Assembly (NCBI GenBank): GCA_964558405.1
Contig: CAZLDG010000045.1
Coordinates: 1-5,666, forward strand
Direction of reading: 5' to 3'
DNA: 5,666 nt
From: Thioglobus_B sp964558405
GTDB lineage: Bacteria; Pseudomonadota; Gammaproteobacteria; PS1; Pseudothioglobaceae
Positions 1-5,666 of the stretch are shown here, piece after piece (position 1 is the stretch's first letter; the number at the start of each line of letters is the position of its first letter). The notes under the pieces are model-generated. The model searched no databases. It had not been told where the DNA came from and worked only from the letters and a program-made list of their open reading frames with translations. The position numbers and the translations under genes were made by a program.

Positions 1-1132
1 GTTTAACCACGGCACTGGGCAAGGAAAACATCAGCACATCACTGGCGGTTTTGGCACTGGCCTTCAGACAGGTATTGGAAAAAATACAACTTTCCATAAT
101 ACTTTGGCCGCTGTTGAGCATTTGCAGGATGATGTCTTTGCCATTCTCAGCGGTTTTAAAGACCTTGACCCAGCCCACCAAGATAATATGCAGATGCGTG
201 GCAAGGTTGTTTTCCAGTACCACCATTTTGTTCTTGGGAATTTGATAAATCTCACCACTATTGACAATATGCTTAACCTCATAGGCTGGCATGTCATTGA
301 AAATGGAGAGCTTATAAACCAGGCGCTGCTCAATGTCCAATTCTTGAATCGAATCTTTGGTGAACAATCGATGTTTGTGATCGAGGTTGAGAATCAACTC
401 ATACTCCACGGTATGCATCACCTGAAGTTTGTTGGAAATCAGTCCAAACCAATCTTTGGCATCCAGTTGTTCGGTAATATCTTGCTCGCCCGTGGTAACG
501 GCTTGGTGAATTTTCTCTAAGACTGAGGCATCAGGGATCTCATAGGTGGATTTAACAATCTCTTGTTGTTCCAAAGTTGCCAAGGATAAAAAAGACTGCT
601 CATAGTAGTTTTGCTCGTTCAACAACGATTCGATATGCTCTTGGTATTCGTCATCAAATTGATGTTCGACAAAACCTCGAATCAGAGTCAATCGTTCCAG
701 TCCAACCTTTTCTTTCCACTGAATAAAAAACACAAAGGCGCTGACCGCATTCGGGTGTAGGTTTTTAATTCTGAGCACAAAACTGCTCATCAATTGAATC
801 AGAGGTTTGACCAAGCCAAAGGTGTAAAAATCAAAAATTTTGGTGGCAGAGGTCTGGTTGCTAAGCGTTAGCTGACGCTGATTTTGCAGCCTGTCTAAGT
901 GGAAGGTGATGTTAGAGACTAGCTTGAGTTGATCGCTTTTGAGTTCAGACTCGTCTTTCCATTTGTTAATGTAATTGCCTAACTCGGTGAGTTGCGCATC
1001 GGTTTCTAATAGGTAGCCTGAGAGTTTGTTTTTATTGTCTTGATTTTGGTCACGAACAAACAAGGTAGAGAGTCCACGCTCTCCTTGCAGACTGTGAATC
1101 ACATCGGACAAACAAACAAGATATTCCTTCAT
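1..1132 (-). CDS. NIT-domain / Crp-Fnr-type fusion regulator, probable nitrate-responsive transcription factor (partial, 3' end beyond window)
   Basis: The reverse strand reads without a stop from the ATG at 1132 to the window edge, giving 377 residues and no terminus. Residues about 1-255 resemble the all-helical nitrate-sensing NIT domain: SLQGERGLS at 14-22, WKEKVGLERL at 139-148, and DWFGLISNKL at 227-236 before a helix ending near LDHKH (250-254). Residues about 274-377 have the Crp/Fnr effector-domain pattern: LSIFNDMP (275-282), the beta-roll segment IILVGWVKVFKTAENGKDII (316-335), and LNSGQSIMESCIF (339-351). There are no membrane helices, so the protein should be cytosolic. A C-terminal helix-turn-helix is expected but lies outside the window. 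Divergent placement against narK1-narK2-narG suggests it controls that operon in response to nitrate. The FNR iron-sulfur cysteine cluster is absent (only C7, C222-free sensor region, C349 and C355 are seen), and the cAMP-binding Arg-Ser pair is not evident. The start has only a weak Shine-Dalgarno. The domain assignment is by eye; the regulatory role is inferred. Confidence 0.82.
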   Translation of the reverse strand, partial: MKEYLVCLSDVIHSLQGERGLSTLFVRDQNQDNKNKLSGYLLETDAQLTELGNYINKWKDESELKSDQLKLVSNITFHLDRLQNQRQLTLSNQTSATKIFDFYTFGLVKPLIQLMSSFVLRIKNLHPNAVSAFVFFIQWKEKVGLERLTLIRGFVEHQFDDEYQEHIESLLNEQNYYEQSFLSLATLEQQEIVKSTYEIPDASVLEKIHQAVTTGEQDITEQLDAKDWFGLISNKLQVMHTVEYELILNLDHKHRLFTKDSIQELDIEQRLVYKLSIFNDMPAYEVKHIVNSGEIYQIPKNKMVVLENNLATHLHIILVGWVKVFKTAENGKDIILQMLNSGQSIMESCIFSNTCLKASAKTASDVLMFSLPSAVVK

Positions 1133-1155
1133 AATCGGTATCGAAAATAGACAGA

Positions 1156-1161
1156 CTTATA
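1156..1161 (-). promoter_or_regulatory. candidate -10 element of the regulator gene
   Basis: On the minus strand this reads TATAAG, five of six matches to TATAAT, and it lies 24 bases upstream of the regulator ATG. It would place the transcription start near 1149, with a leader of about 17 bases. No good -35 hexamer is present at 17 bp, which fits an activator-dependent promoter. With this start, the CRP-type palindrome at 1200-1221 would be centred at about -61.5, a classical class I activator position. The match is short and unproven. Confidence 0.35.
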
Positions 1162-1199
1162 GTGGGGTTATGATACCGTAAAAAATCCAATGGATAAAA

Positions 1200-1221
1200 T
1201 TATGTGACATACATCACATAA
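1200..1221. promoter_or_regulatory. CRP-type operator palindrome in the divergent nar promoter region
   Basis: The half-sites TGTGA (1203-1207) and TCACA (1214-1218), separated by six bases, match the E. coli CRP consensus exactly. Perfect arm complementarity extends to 8 bp on each side (TTATGTGA and TCACATAA). It is centred at 1210.5, between the two divergent genes. It could bind a global cAMP-CRP or Vfr protein, or the adjacent NIT-Crp regulator. The regulator's recognition helix is outside the window, so the sequence cannot decide between them. Confidence 0.8.
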
Positions 1222-1241
1222 ATGCAAGTTGCCTTTAATTA

Positions 1242-1255
1242 TTGATTCACGTCAA
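1242..1255. promoter_or_regulatory. FNR/ANR/DNR-type box upstream of narK1
   Basis: TTGAT-TCAC-GTCAA matches nine of the ten defined bases of the FNR consensus TTGAT-N4-ATCAA. It is centred at 1248.5, which is 73.5 bases before the narK1 ATG and 38 bp from the centre of the CRP-type palindrome. If FNR acts from -41.5, transcription of narK1 would start near 1290, after a weak AT-rich -10 at about 1278-1283. The box suggests anaerobic activation of the transporter-reductase operon, as is known for nar operons elsewhere. The -10 and start point are inferred and weak. Confidence 0.7.
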
Positions 1256-1310
1256 GGTTGCTGAGCTGGTAAAGCGCAAAATTGCCATAACTTTTTTAAA
1301 AAACCACAAA

Positions 1311-1315
1311 AGGAG
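1311..1315 (+). promoter_or_regulatory. Shine-Dalgarno of narK1, deciding the start codon
   Basis: AGGAG lies six bases before the ATG at 1322, which is good spacing. An in-frame GTG immediately before it (1319-1321) would leave only three bases, which is too close. ATG 1322 is therefore preferred. A further in-frame ATG at 1334 is too far from this site to be favoured. Confidence 0.8.
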
Positions 1316-1321
1316 TGTGTG

Positions 1322-2617
1322 ATGGGTGTAGCAATGATCAGTTCAAAGCAAGGCCAAGCCAATTCGGTTCTGGCGGCAAATACCTTTGCCTTTACGGCGT
1401 GTTTCGCGGTTTGGGTAATGTTTTCCATTATTGGTATCCCCATTAAAGAGTTATTAACCCTGAGTGAAACACAGTTTGGTTTATTGGTGGCCACACCGAT
1501 TCTAACCGGTTCGGTGATGCGTCTGCCAGTGGGCATGCTAACCGACAAGTTAGGTGGACGTATCGTTTATTTCGTGCTGATGCTCACCATGATTATTCCA
1601 CTCTGGTTTATCGGTGAAGCCACCGAATACTGGCAGTTCTTAGTCCTAGGTCTGTTTGTGGGTATTGCTGGTGCCTCATTCTCAGTGGGTATTGCTTATA
1701 CCGCCAAATGGTTTGAGCGTGATCGTCAAGGTTTTGCCATGGGTATCTTCGGTGCCGGTAACGCCGGTGCCGCACTAACCAAGTTTGTCGCACCATCACT
1801 GGTTGTGGCTTACGGCTGGCAAGCGGTGCCAAAAGTTTATGCGGTTGCCATGGTCATCACGGTAATTCTTTACTGGATGTTTACTTATGAGGATCCAGAT
1901 CACAAGGTAGCTTCGACAGTAACCGTTAAAGATCAGTTAAAAGCGCTGAATGACCCAAGACTTTGGAAGTACATGCAGTACTACTCAATCGTATTCGGTG
2001 GCTTCGTAGCACTATCACTATGGATGACCAAGTACTACATCAACGAGTATGGCTTTGACCTACAAACAGCGGCGCTATTGGCAGCCATCTTTGTACTGCC
2101 ATCGGGTGTGATCCGTGCCCTAGGTGGTTGGTTCTCAGATAAATATGGTGCTTACAAGGTAACTTGGTGGGTAATGTGGATCTCATTGGTTTGCTTATTC
2201 TTCATGTCTTACCCGCAGACCAGTCTAACCATTCAAACAACCACAGGCCCACAGTCATTTGATATCGGTCTAAACGTTTGGGTATTTACTTTCTTACTAT
2301 TCGTGGTAGGTATTGCTTGGGGCTTTGGTAAGGCGTCAGTATTTAAGTTCCTATCAGATGAGTATTCAGACAAGATTGGTGTGGCTTCAGGCATCGTAGG
2401 CCTGGCTGGTGGTATGGGTGGGTTCCTATTGCCAATCATGTTCGGTGCACTAATTGACTATACCGGAATTAACTCAGTGATCTTTATGTTGCTCTACGGT
2501 GCAACGGCGGTATCACTTATTTGGATGCACTTCACTTTCTCTAAAGATCAGAAAGCGAAAAATGTTGAGCAAGCTCGTCAGGATGCCTTGGCAGAATGCA
2601 AGGCTGACAACAGCTAA
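1322..2617 (+). CDS. narK1: NarK1-type nitrate/nitrite transporter (MFS, NNP family)
   Basis: This 431-residue, very hydrophobic protein with about twelve membrane helices belongs to the nitrate-nitrite porter family of the major facilitator superfamily. It has the two arginines expected to coordinate the anion: R67 in helix 2 (SVMRLPVGMLTDKLGGR) and R265 in helix 8 (SGVIRALGGWFSDKYG). It also has two glycine-rich nitrate signatures, around 137-152 (GFAMGIFGAGNAGAAL) and 357-375 (GIVGLAGGMGGFLLPIMFG). The compact length, the short middle loop and the AGNAG form of the first signature fit the NarK1 group, for which proton-coupled nitrate uptake has been proposed in denitrifiers. It is the first gene of the operon. 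It ends in tandem TAA stops and is followed by narK2 after 35 bp, so co-transcription is likely. The family is secure; the exact transport mode is inferred from subgroup resemblance. Confidence 0.93.
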   Translation: MGVAMISSKQGQANSVLAANTFAFTACFAVWVMFSIIGIPIKELLTLSETQFGLLVATPILTGSVMRLPVGMLTDKLGGRIVYFVLMLTMIIPLWFIGEATEYWQFLVLGLFVGIAGASFSVGIAYTAKWFERDRQGFAMGIFGAGNAGAALTKFVAPSLVVAYGWQAVPKVYAVAMVITVILYWMFTYEDPDHKVASTVTVKDQLKALNDPRLWKYMQYYSIVFGGFVALSLWMTKYYINEYGFDLQTAALLAAIFVLPSGVIRALGGWFSDKYGAYKVTWWVMWISLVCLFFMSYPQTSLTIQTTTGPQSFDIGLNVWVFTFLLFVVGIAWGFGKASVFKFLSDEYSDKIGVASGIVGLAGGMGGFLLPIMFGALIDYTGINSVIFMLLYGATAVSLIWMHFTFSKDQKAKNVEQARQDALAECKADNS

Positions 2618-2652
2618 TAATTAATCATAGTTTTTAATAAAAGGAGGTCGTA

Positions 2653-4266
2653 ATGGCTCAAGATATAAAAAGCTGGAACCCGGATGACGAAGCCGAGTGG
2701 GACAGCAAAGGTAAGGCGATAGCCAACCGCAACTTGTGGATTTCCATCCCAAGTCTATTGTCGGGATTCGCCGTCTGGTTGATGTGGGGTATTATTACCG
2801 TGCAAATGCTAAACACGGGCTATGGCGGTTTCGATAAGTCACAGCTATTCACATTAGCAGCGATTGCCGGTCTATCAGGTGCGACACTAAGAATTCCATC
2901 GACTTTCTTTATTCGCCTAGCAGGTGGTCGAAATACCATTTGGCTGACGACCTCGTTGTTGATTTTGCCAGCATTAGGCCTGGGTATTGCCCTGTCTAGA
3001 CCGGATACGCCATTCTGGCACTTCCAGTTATTGGCATTACTATCTGGCTTTGGTGGCGGTAACTTTGCCTCTTCAATGTCAAACATCTCGTTCTTCTTCC
3101 CGAAGAAGATCCAGGGTTATTCATTGGGTATGAATGCTGGTCTGGGTAACTTTGGTGTAACCACCATGCAGATCGTGATTCCATTGGTGATGACCATGGC
3201 AGTAGCAGGCAACCCAACGGAATTGCAAATCGCTTCAGGTACGCTGGTTGGTAAGATTCCTGCCGGTACTGATACTTATCTGCAAAATGCCGGTTATATC
3301 TGGGTGATTTTCCTAATCCCACTATCGATCGCTTCTTGGTTAGGTATGAATAACATTACCGAAGAGCATGTCTCGCCGAATATCGGTTCAACCATGGGCG
3401 CCTTTATCAAGATCATCGTGATGTTGATCCTAGGTCTGTCAACTGCAGCCTTCGGTCTATGGCTAATGCTGCCTGAGGTAGCCTCAGGTTCTGGTCTGAT
3501 GCTAAGTAAGTGGATTGCACTACCAATCATTATTGCTTTGACCGTACTATTACTTAAGTTACTGCCACTGGGTAAAGACTATAAAGAAGGTATCAATCGT
3601 CAGTATAAGATCTTTGGTAACAAGCACACTTGGGCCATGACCATTATCTACACCATGACCTTCGGTTCGTTTATTGGTTATGCGGCAACACTGGCACTGT
3701 CAATTAAAGTTATCTTTGGTTTCCAGCATTTGATGGTAGATGGCGTAATGACGCACTCAACCATTAACCCGAATGCGCCATCAGCGCTAACCTATGCTTG
3801 GATGGGTGCTTTCGTTGGTGCCTTGATTCGTCCAATCGGTGGCATGATCTCTGACAAGATGGGTGGTGCGAAAGTAACGCAAATCATCTCAGCAGTGATG
3901 GTAGCGTCAGCACTGGGTGTGGCTTACTTCATGAAGCAAGCATACGCCTCAGCAACACCGGAAGATTATTTCTGGCCATTCCTATCACTATTCGTTCTAT
4001 TGTTCGCGATGACGGGTATTGGTAATGGTTCAACCTTTAGAACGATCTCGCAAGTGTTCAATAAAGAGCAAGCAGGTCCAGTACTAGGTTGGACATCAGC
4101 GGTAGCAGCTTATGGTGCTTTCATCATTCCTAAAGTGTTTGGTGAGCAGATTAAAGCCACAACGCCTGAGAATGCGCTTTATGGATTTGCCATCTTCTAT
4201 GCCGTTTGTATGGTGATCAACTGGTGGTTCTACTTACGTAAGAATGCCGAGTTCCATAATCCATAA
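2653..4266 (+). CDS. narK2: NarK2-type nitrate/nitrite transporter with enlarged central region
   Basis: This 537-residue inner-membrane MFS protein of the nitrate-nitrite porter family starts after a very strong Shine-Dalgarno (AAGGAGG, 2641-2647, 5 bp spacing). Conserved elements are R80 in helix 2 (GATLRIPSTFFIRLAGGR), the first nitrate signature at about 155-173 (GYSLGMNAGLGNFGVTTMQ), KHTWAMTIIYTMTFGSFIGY at 324-343, R393 in helix 8 (ALIRPIGGMISDKMGG), and the second signature at about 479-497 (GWTSAVAAYGAFIIPKVFG). These features match the E. coli NarK/NarU type, usually regarded as nitrate/nitrite exchangers that export nitrite during respiration. The protein is about 70 residues longer than E. 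coli NarK (463). Much of the excess lies between helices 6 and 7 (about 235-323), where two added hydrophobic stretches at about 252-274 and 287-306 suggest fourteen membrane segments. There is also a hydrophilic, acidic N-terminus of about 25 residues. The family is secure; the exchange role is inferred. Confidence 0.93.
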   Translation: MAQDIKSWNPDDEAEWDSKGKAIANRNLWISIPSLLSGFAVWLMWGIITVQMLNTGYGGFDKSQLFTLAAIAGLSGATLRIPSTFFIRLAGGRNTIWLTTSLLILPALGLGIALSRPDTPFWHFQLLALLSGFGGGNFASSMSNISFFFPKKIQGYSLGMNAGLGNFGVTTMQIVIPLVMTMAVAGNPTELQIASGTLVGKIPAGTDTYLQNAGYIWVIFLIPLSIASWLGMNNITEEHVSPNIGSTMGAFIKIIVMLILGLSTAAFGLWLMLPEVASGSGLMLSKWIALPIIIALTVLLLKLLPLGKDYKEGINRQYKIFGNKHTWAMTIIYTMTFGSFIGYAATLALSIKVIFGFQHLMVDGVMTHSTINPNAPSALTYAWMGAFVGALIRPIGGMISDKMGGAKVTQIISAVMVASALGVAYFMKQAYASATPEDYFWPFLSLFVLLFAMTGIGNGSTFRTISQVFNKEQAGPVLGWTSAVAAYGAFIIPKVFGEQIKATTPENALYGFAIFYAVCMVINWWFYLRKNAEFHNP

Positions 4267-4279
4267 CCCTTAACCCCTT

Positions 4280-4303
4280 GGAGCAAGTGTTCCCACTTGC
4301 TCC
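4280..4303 (+). other. hairpin 1 downstream of narK2
   Basis: A perfect 10-bp stem (GGAGCAAGTG with CACTTGCTCC) closes a 4-base TTCC loop, starting 14 bases after the narK2 stop. It is followed by CCCTTAGG rather than a T tract, so it does not look like an intrinsic terminator. A role in protecting the narK mRNA 3' end, or in processing between narK2 and narG, is possible but inferred. Confidence 0.7.
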
Positions 4304-4306
4304 CCC

Positions 4307-4341
4307 TTAGGAAAGGCAATTCTTAGAGTTGTTTTTCCTAA
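4307..4341 (+). other. hairpin 2 in the narK2-narG spacer (long RNA helix with G-U pairs)
   Basis: TTAGGAAA (4307-4314) pairs with TTTCCTAA (4334-4341). The inner parts continue the helix through three G-U wobble pairs and close on a TTA loop (4323-4325), about 16 bp in all. The wobble pairs work only in RNA made from the plus strand, so the structure suits the nar transcript. Its 3' arm shares 4338-4341 with hairpin 3, so both cannot form fully at once. No T tract follows. Confidence 0.6.
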
Positions 4342-4357
4342 AGGCAGAGGCCTTTAG
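4338..4357 (+). other. hairpin 3 upstream of narG
   Basis: CTAAAGGC (4338-4345) pairs perfectly with GCCTTTAG (4350-4357) over 8 bp around an AGAG loop. It ends 17 bases before the narG Shine-Dalgarno (AGGAGA, 4375-4380). It competes with hairpin 2 for 4338-4341. The following bases (TTATAAGACTTAAA) lack a T run, so it is not a typical terminator. Confidence 0.6.
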
Positions 4358-4385
4358 TTATAAGACTTAAAAACAGGAGAAAAAT

Positions 4386-5666
4386 ATGAGTCATTTTTTA
4401 GACAGACTGAAATACTTTAATCGTATCAAGTCGACCTATTCAAAGGGGCATGGTATTGTCACTGAAGAGGATCGCGGTTGGGAAGATACCTATCGTAATC
4501 GTTGGCGCCATGATAAAGTGGTGCGTTCAACGCATGGTGTGAACTGTACCGGTGGTTGTTCATGGCAAATCTTTGTAAAAAATGGCTTAGTCTCTTATGA
4601 GATGCAGCAAACTGACTACCCAAGAACGCGTGAGGACCTACCGAATCACGAACCTCGTGGTTGTCAACGTGGTGCGTCATTCTCTTGGTACCTATATTCC
4701 CCGCATCGTATTAAATACCCATTGATTCGTGGTCGACTACTGGATTTGTACCGCGCTGAGAGAGCCAGCGGCAAAGACCCAGTCGAAGCTTGGGAAGCGA
4801 TTCAAACTGACAAGACCAAGCGTGATGCCTATGTGGGTGTCCGTGGTCTGGGTGGCTTTGTCCGCTCAACTTGGGATGAAGTGGTTGAAATGACCGCTGC
4901 TGCCAACGTTTACACCATTAAGAAATGGGGACCTGATCGTATTTACGGCTTCTCTCCAATTCCAGCCATGAGTATGATTTCTTATGCAGCCGGCTCCAGA
5001 TACCTATCAATGATTGGTGGCGGTGTGGGCTCATTCTACGATTGGTATTGCGACCTACCACCTGCTTCTCCACAGGTTTGGGGTGAACAAACTGACGTAC
5101 CTGAATCTGCTGACTGGTACAACTCGAAATATATTATTGTTTGTGGTGCTAACCTACCAATGACGCGTACGCCAGATGCGCACTTCGCGGTTGAATCGCG
5201 TTATAACGGTACCAAGGTGGTATCAATGGCACCAGACTACGCTGAATATGTGAAATTTGCTGATCTGTGGATGCCAGTGAAACAAGGTACAGACGCTGCT
5301 GCCTTTATGGCCATGGGTCATGTGGCGCTGAAAGAATTCCACGTGGATAAGCAAGATCCATACTTCACTGAGTATGCGCGTAGCTTTACCGACTTCCCAA
5401 TGCAGGTGATCTTAGAAGAGCGTGATGGCAAGACCGTGACCGGTCGTTTCCTACGTGCCTCAGACTTTGATCAAAACCTGGGTGAAGACAACAACGCCGA
5501 ATGGAAGACCATCGTGTTTGACAGCAAGAGTCAATCATTTGTGGTGCCAAACGGTTCAGTAGGTTTCCGCTGGGGTGAAGACGGCAAGTGGAACATCTTA
5601 GAGCAAGCCAATGGTCAAGAGATTGAAGCTGAGCTTAGTTGCATCAACAATTCGGATACCGTGGTT
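4386..5666 (+). CDS. narG: Respiratory nitrate reductase alpha subunit NarG (partial, 5' third)
   Basis: The reading frame is open from ATG 4386 to the window edge, giving 427 residues of a protein normally about 1,240 long. It is the molybdopterin (bis-MGD) catalytic subunit that reduces nitrate to nitrite on the cytoplasmic face, with NarH and NarI. Close similarity to E. coli NarG is visible throughout: RSTHGVNCTGGCSW (47-60), QTDYPRTR (75-82), LPNHEPRGC (85-93) and GFSPIPAMSM (188-197). The FS0 [4Fe-4S] ligands are present as H50, C54, C58 and C93. YDWYCDLPPASP (218-229) carries D223, equivalent to the Asp ligand of molybdenum. The N-terminus (MSHFLDRLKYFNR) keeps the family's vestigial twin-arginine-like stretch. 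The start follows AGGAGA by five bases. It lies 119 bp after narK2; narH, narJ and narI would be expected beyond the right edge. Confidence 0.97.
   Translation, partial: MSHFLDRLKYFNRIKSTYSKGHGIVTEEDRGWEDTYRNRWRHDKVVRSTHGVNCTGGCSWQIFVKNGLVSYEMQQTDYPRTREDLPNHEPRGCQRGASFSWYLYSPHRIKYPLIRGRLLDLYRAERASGKDPVEAWEAIQTDKTKRDAYVGVRGLGGFVRSTWDEVVEMTAAANVYTIKKWGPDRIYGFSPIPAMSMISYAAGSRYLSMIGGGVGSFYDWYCDLPPASPQVWGEQTDVPESADWYNSKYIIVCGANLPMTRTPDAHFAVESRYNGTKVVSMAPDYAEYVKFADLWMPVKQGTDAAAFMAMGHVALKEFHVDKQDPYFTEYARSFTDFPMQVILEERDGKTVTGRFLRASDFDQNLGEDNNAEWKTIVFDSKSQSFVVPNGSVGFRWGEDGKWNILEQANGQEIEAELSCINNSDTVV

Noticed and set aside
104..520. Plus-strand open frame of 138 codons in the left part of the window
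   Set aside because: It lies entirely antisense to the NIT-Crp gene, whose minus-strand frame is open for 377 codons with recognisable domains. No ribosome-binding site or family resemblance is seen.
1174..1180. Possible NarL heptamer (TACCGTA)
   Set aside because: It deviates from the NarL heptamer pattern, occurs singly, and no NarX/NarL genes are visible here.
1185..1195. Small palindrome ATCCA-A-TGGAT near the CRP-type site
   Set aside because: The arms are only 5 bp in AT-rich sequence and resemble no known operator; it could easily occur by chance.
1319..1321. GTG as the narK1 start codon
   Set aside because: It leaves only three bases after AGGAG; the adjacent ATG at 1322 has proper spacing.
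2820..3530. Minus-strand open frames of 78-108 codons inside narK2
   Set aside because: They are antisense shadows of a clear membrane transporter, with low-complexity Pro/Ser/Arg-rich translations and no start signals.
4280..4357. Intrinsic transcription terminator between narK2 and narG
   Set aside because: The stems are strong, but none is followed by a run of T, and the genes belong to a conserved co-transcribed nar arrangement.

Overview
The window is the 5' part of a respiratory nitrate reductase locus. It holds two plus-strand NarK-type nitrate/nitrite transporters (narK1, narK2) followed by the first third of narG, the catalytic subunit of the membrane-bound nitrate reductase. Facing away from them on the minus strand is a regulator gene that runs off the left edge. 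The base composition is moderate. The Shine-Dalgarno sites are strong, NarG resembles the enterobacterial protein closely, and there are CRP/FNR-type boxes. Together these suggest a denitrifying or nitrate-respiring gammaproteobacterium. A Methylophaga- or Thiomicrospira/Hydrogenovibrio-like lineage is a low-confidence guess; the sequence alone does not fix the genus.

Layout: (a) 1-1132, minus strand, encodes at least 377 residues of a soluble protein. It joins an N-terminal nitrate-sensing NIT-like domain to a C-terminal Crp/Fnr-type cyclic-nucleotide-binding fold; the expected DNA-binding domain lies outside the window. (b) 1133-1321 is a divergent control region with a near-ideal CRP-type palindrome (TGTGA-N6-TCACA) and a separate FNR/DNR-type box (TTGAT-N4-GTCAA). 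(c) 1322-2617 is narK1. (d) 2653-4266 is narK2, 35 bp downstream, with an unusually long middle section that looks like two extra membrane helices. (e) 4267-4385 contains three strong hairpins, two of which are mutually exclusive, and no intrinsic terminator. (f) 4386-5666 is the start of narG, with the FS0 cluster ligands and the molybdenum-ligand region intact.

Working model (inference): nitrate binds the NIT domain of the one-component regulator, and the Crp-type module passes this to the shared promoter region, alongside an anaerobic FNR-type input. NarK1 and NarK2 then import nitrate and export nitrite for NarG on the cytoplasmic side. No NarX/NarL genes are visible in this window, and the NIT-Crp protein could fill that role. 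The hairpins before narG may set the ratio of transporter to reductase expression.

There are no tRNA, rRNA, CRISPR or mobile-element signals. Apart from the two partial edge genes, everything appears intact.
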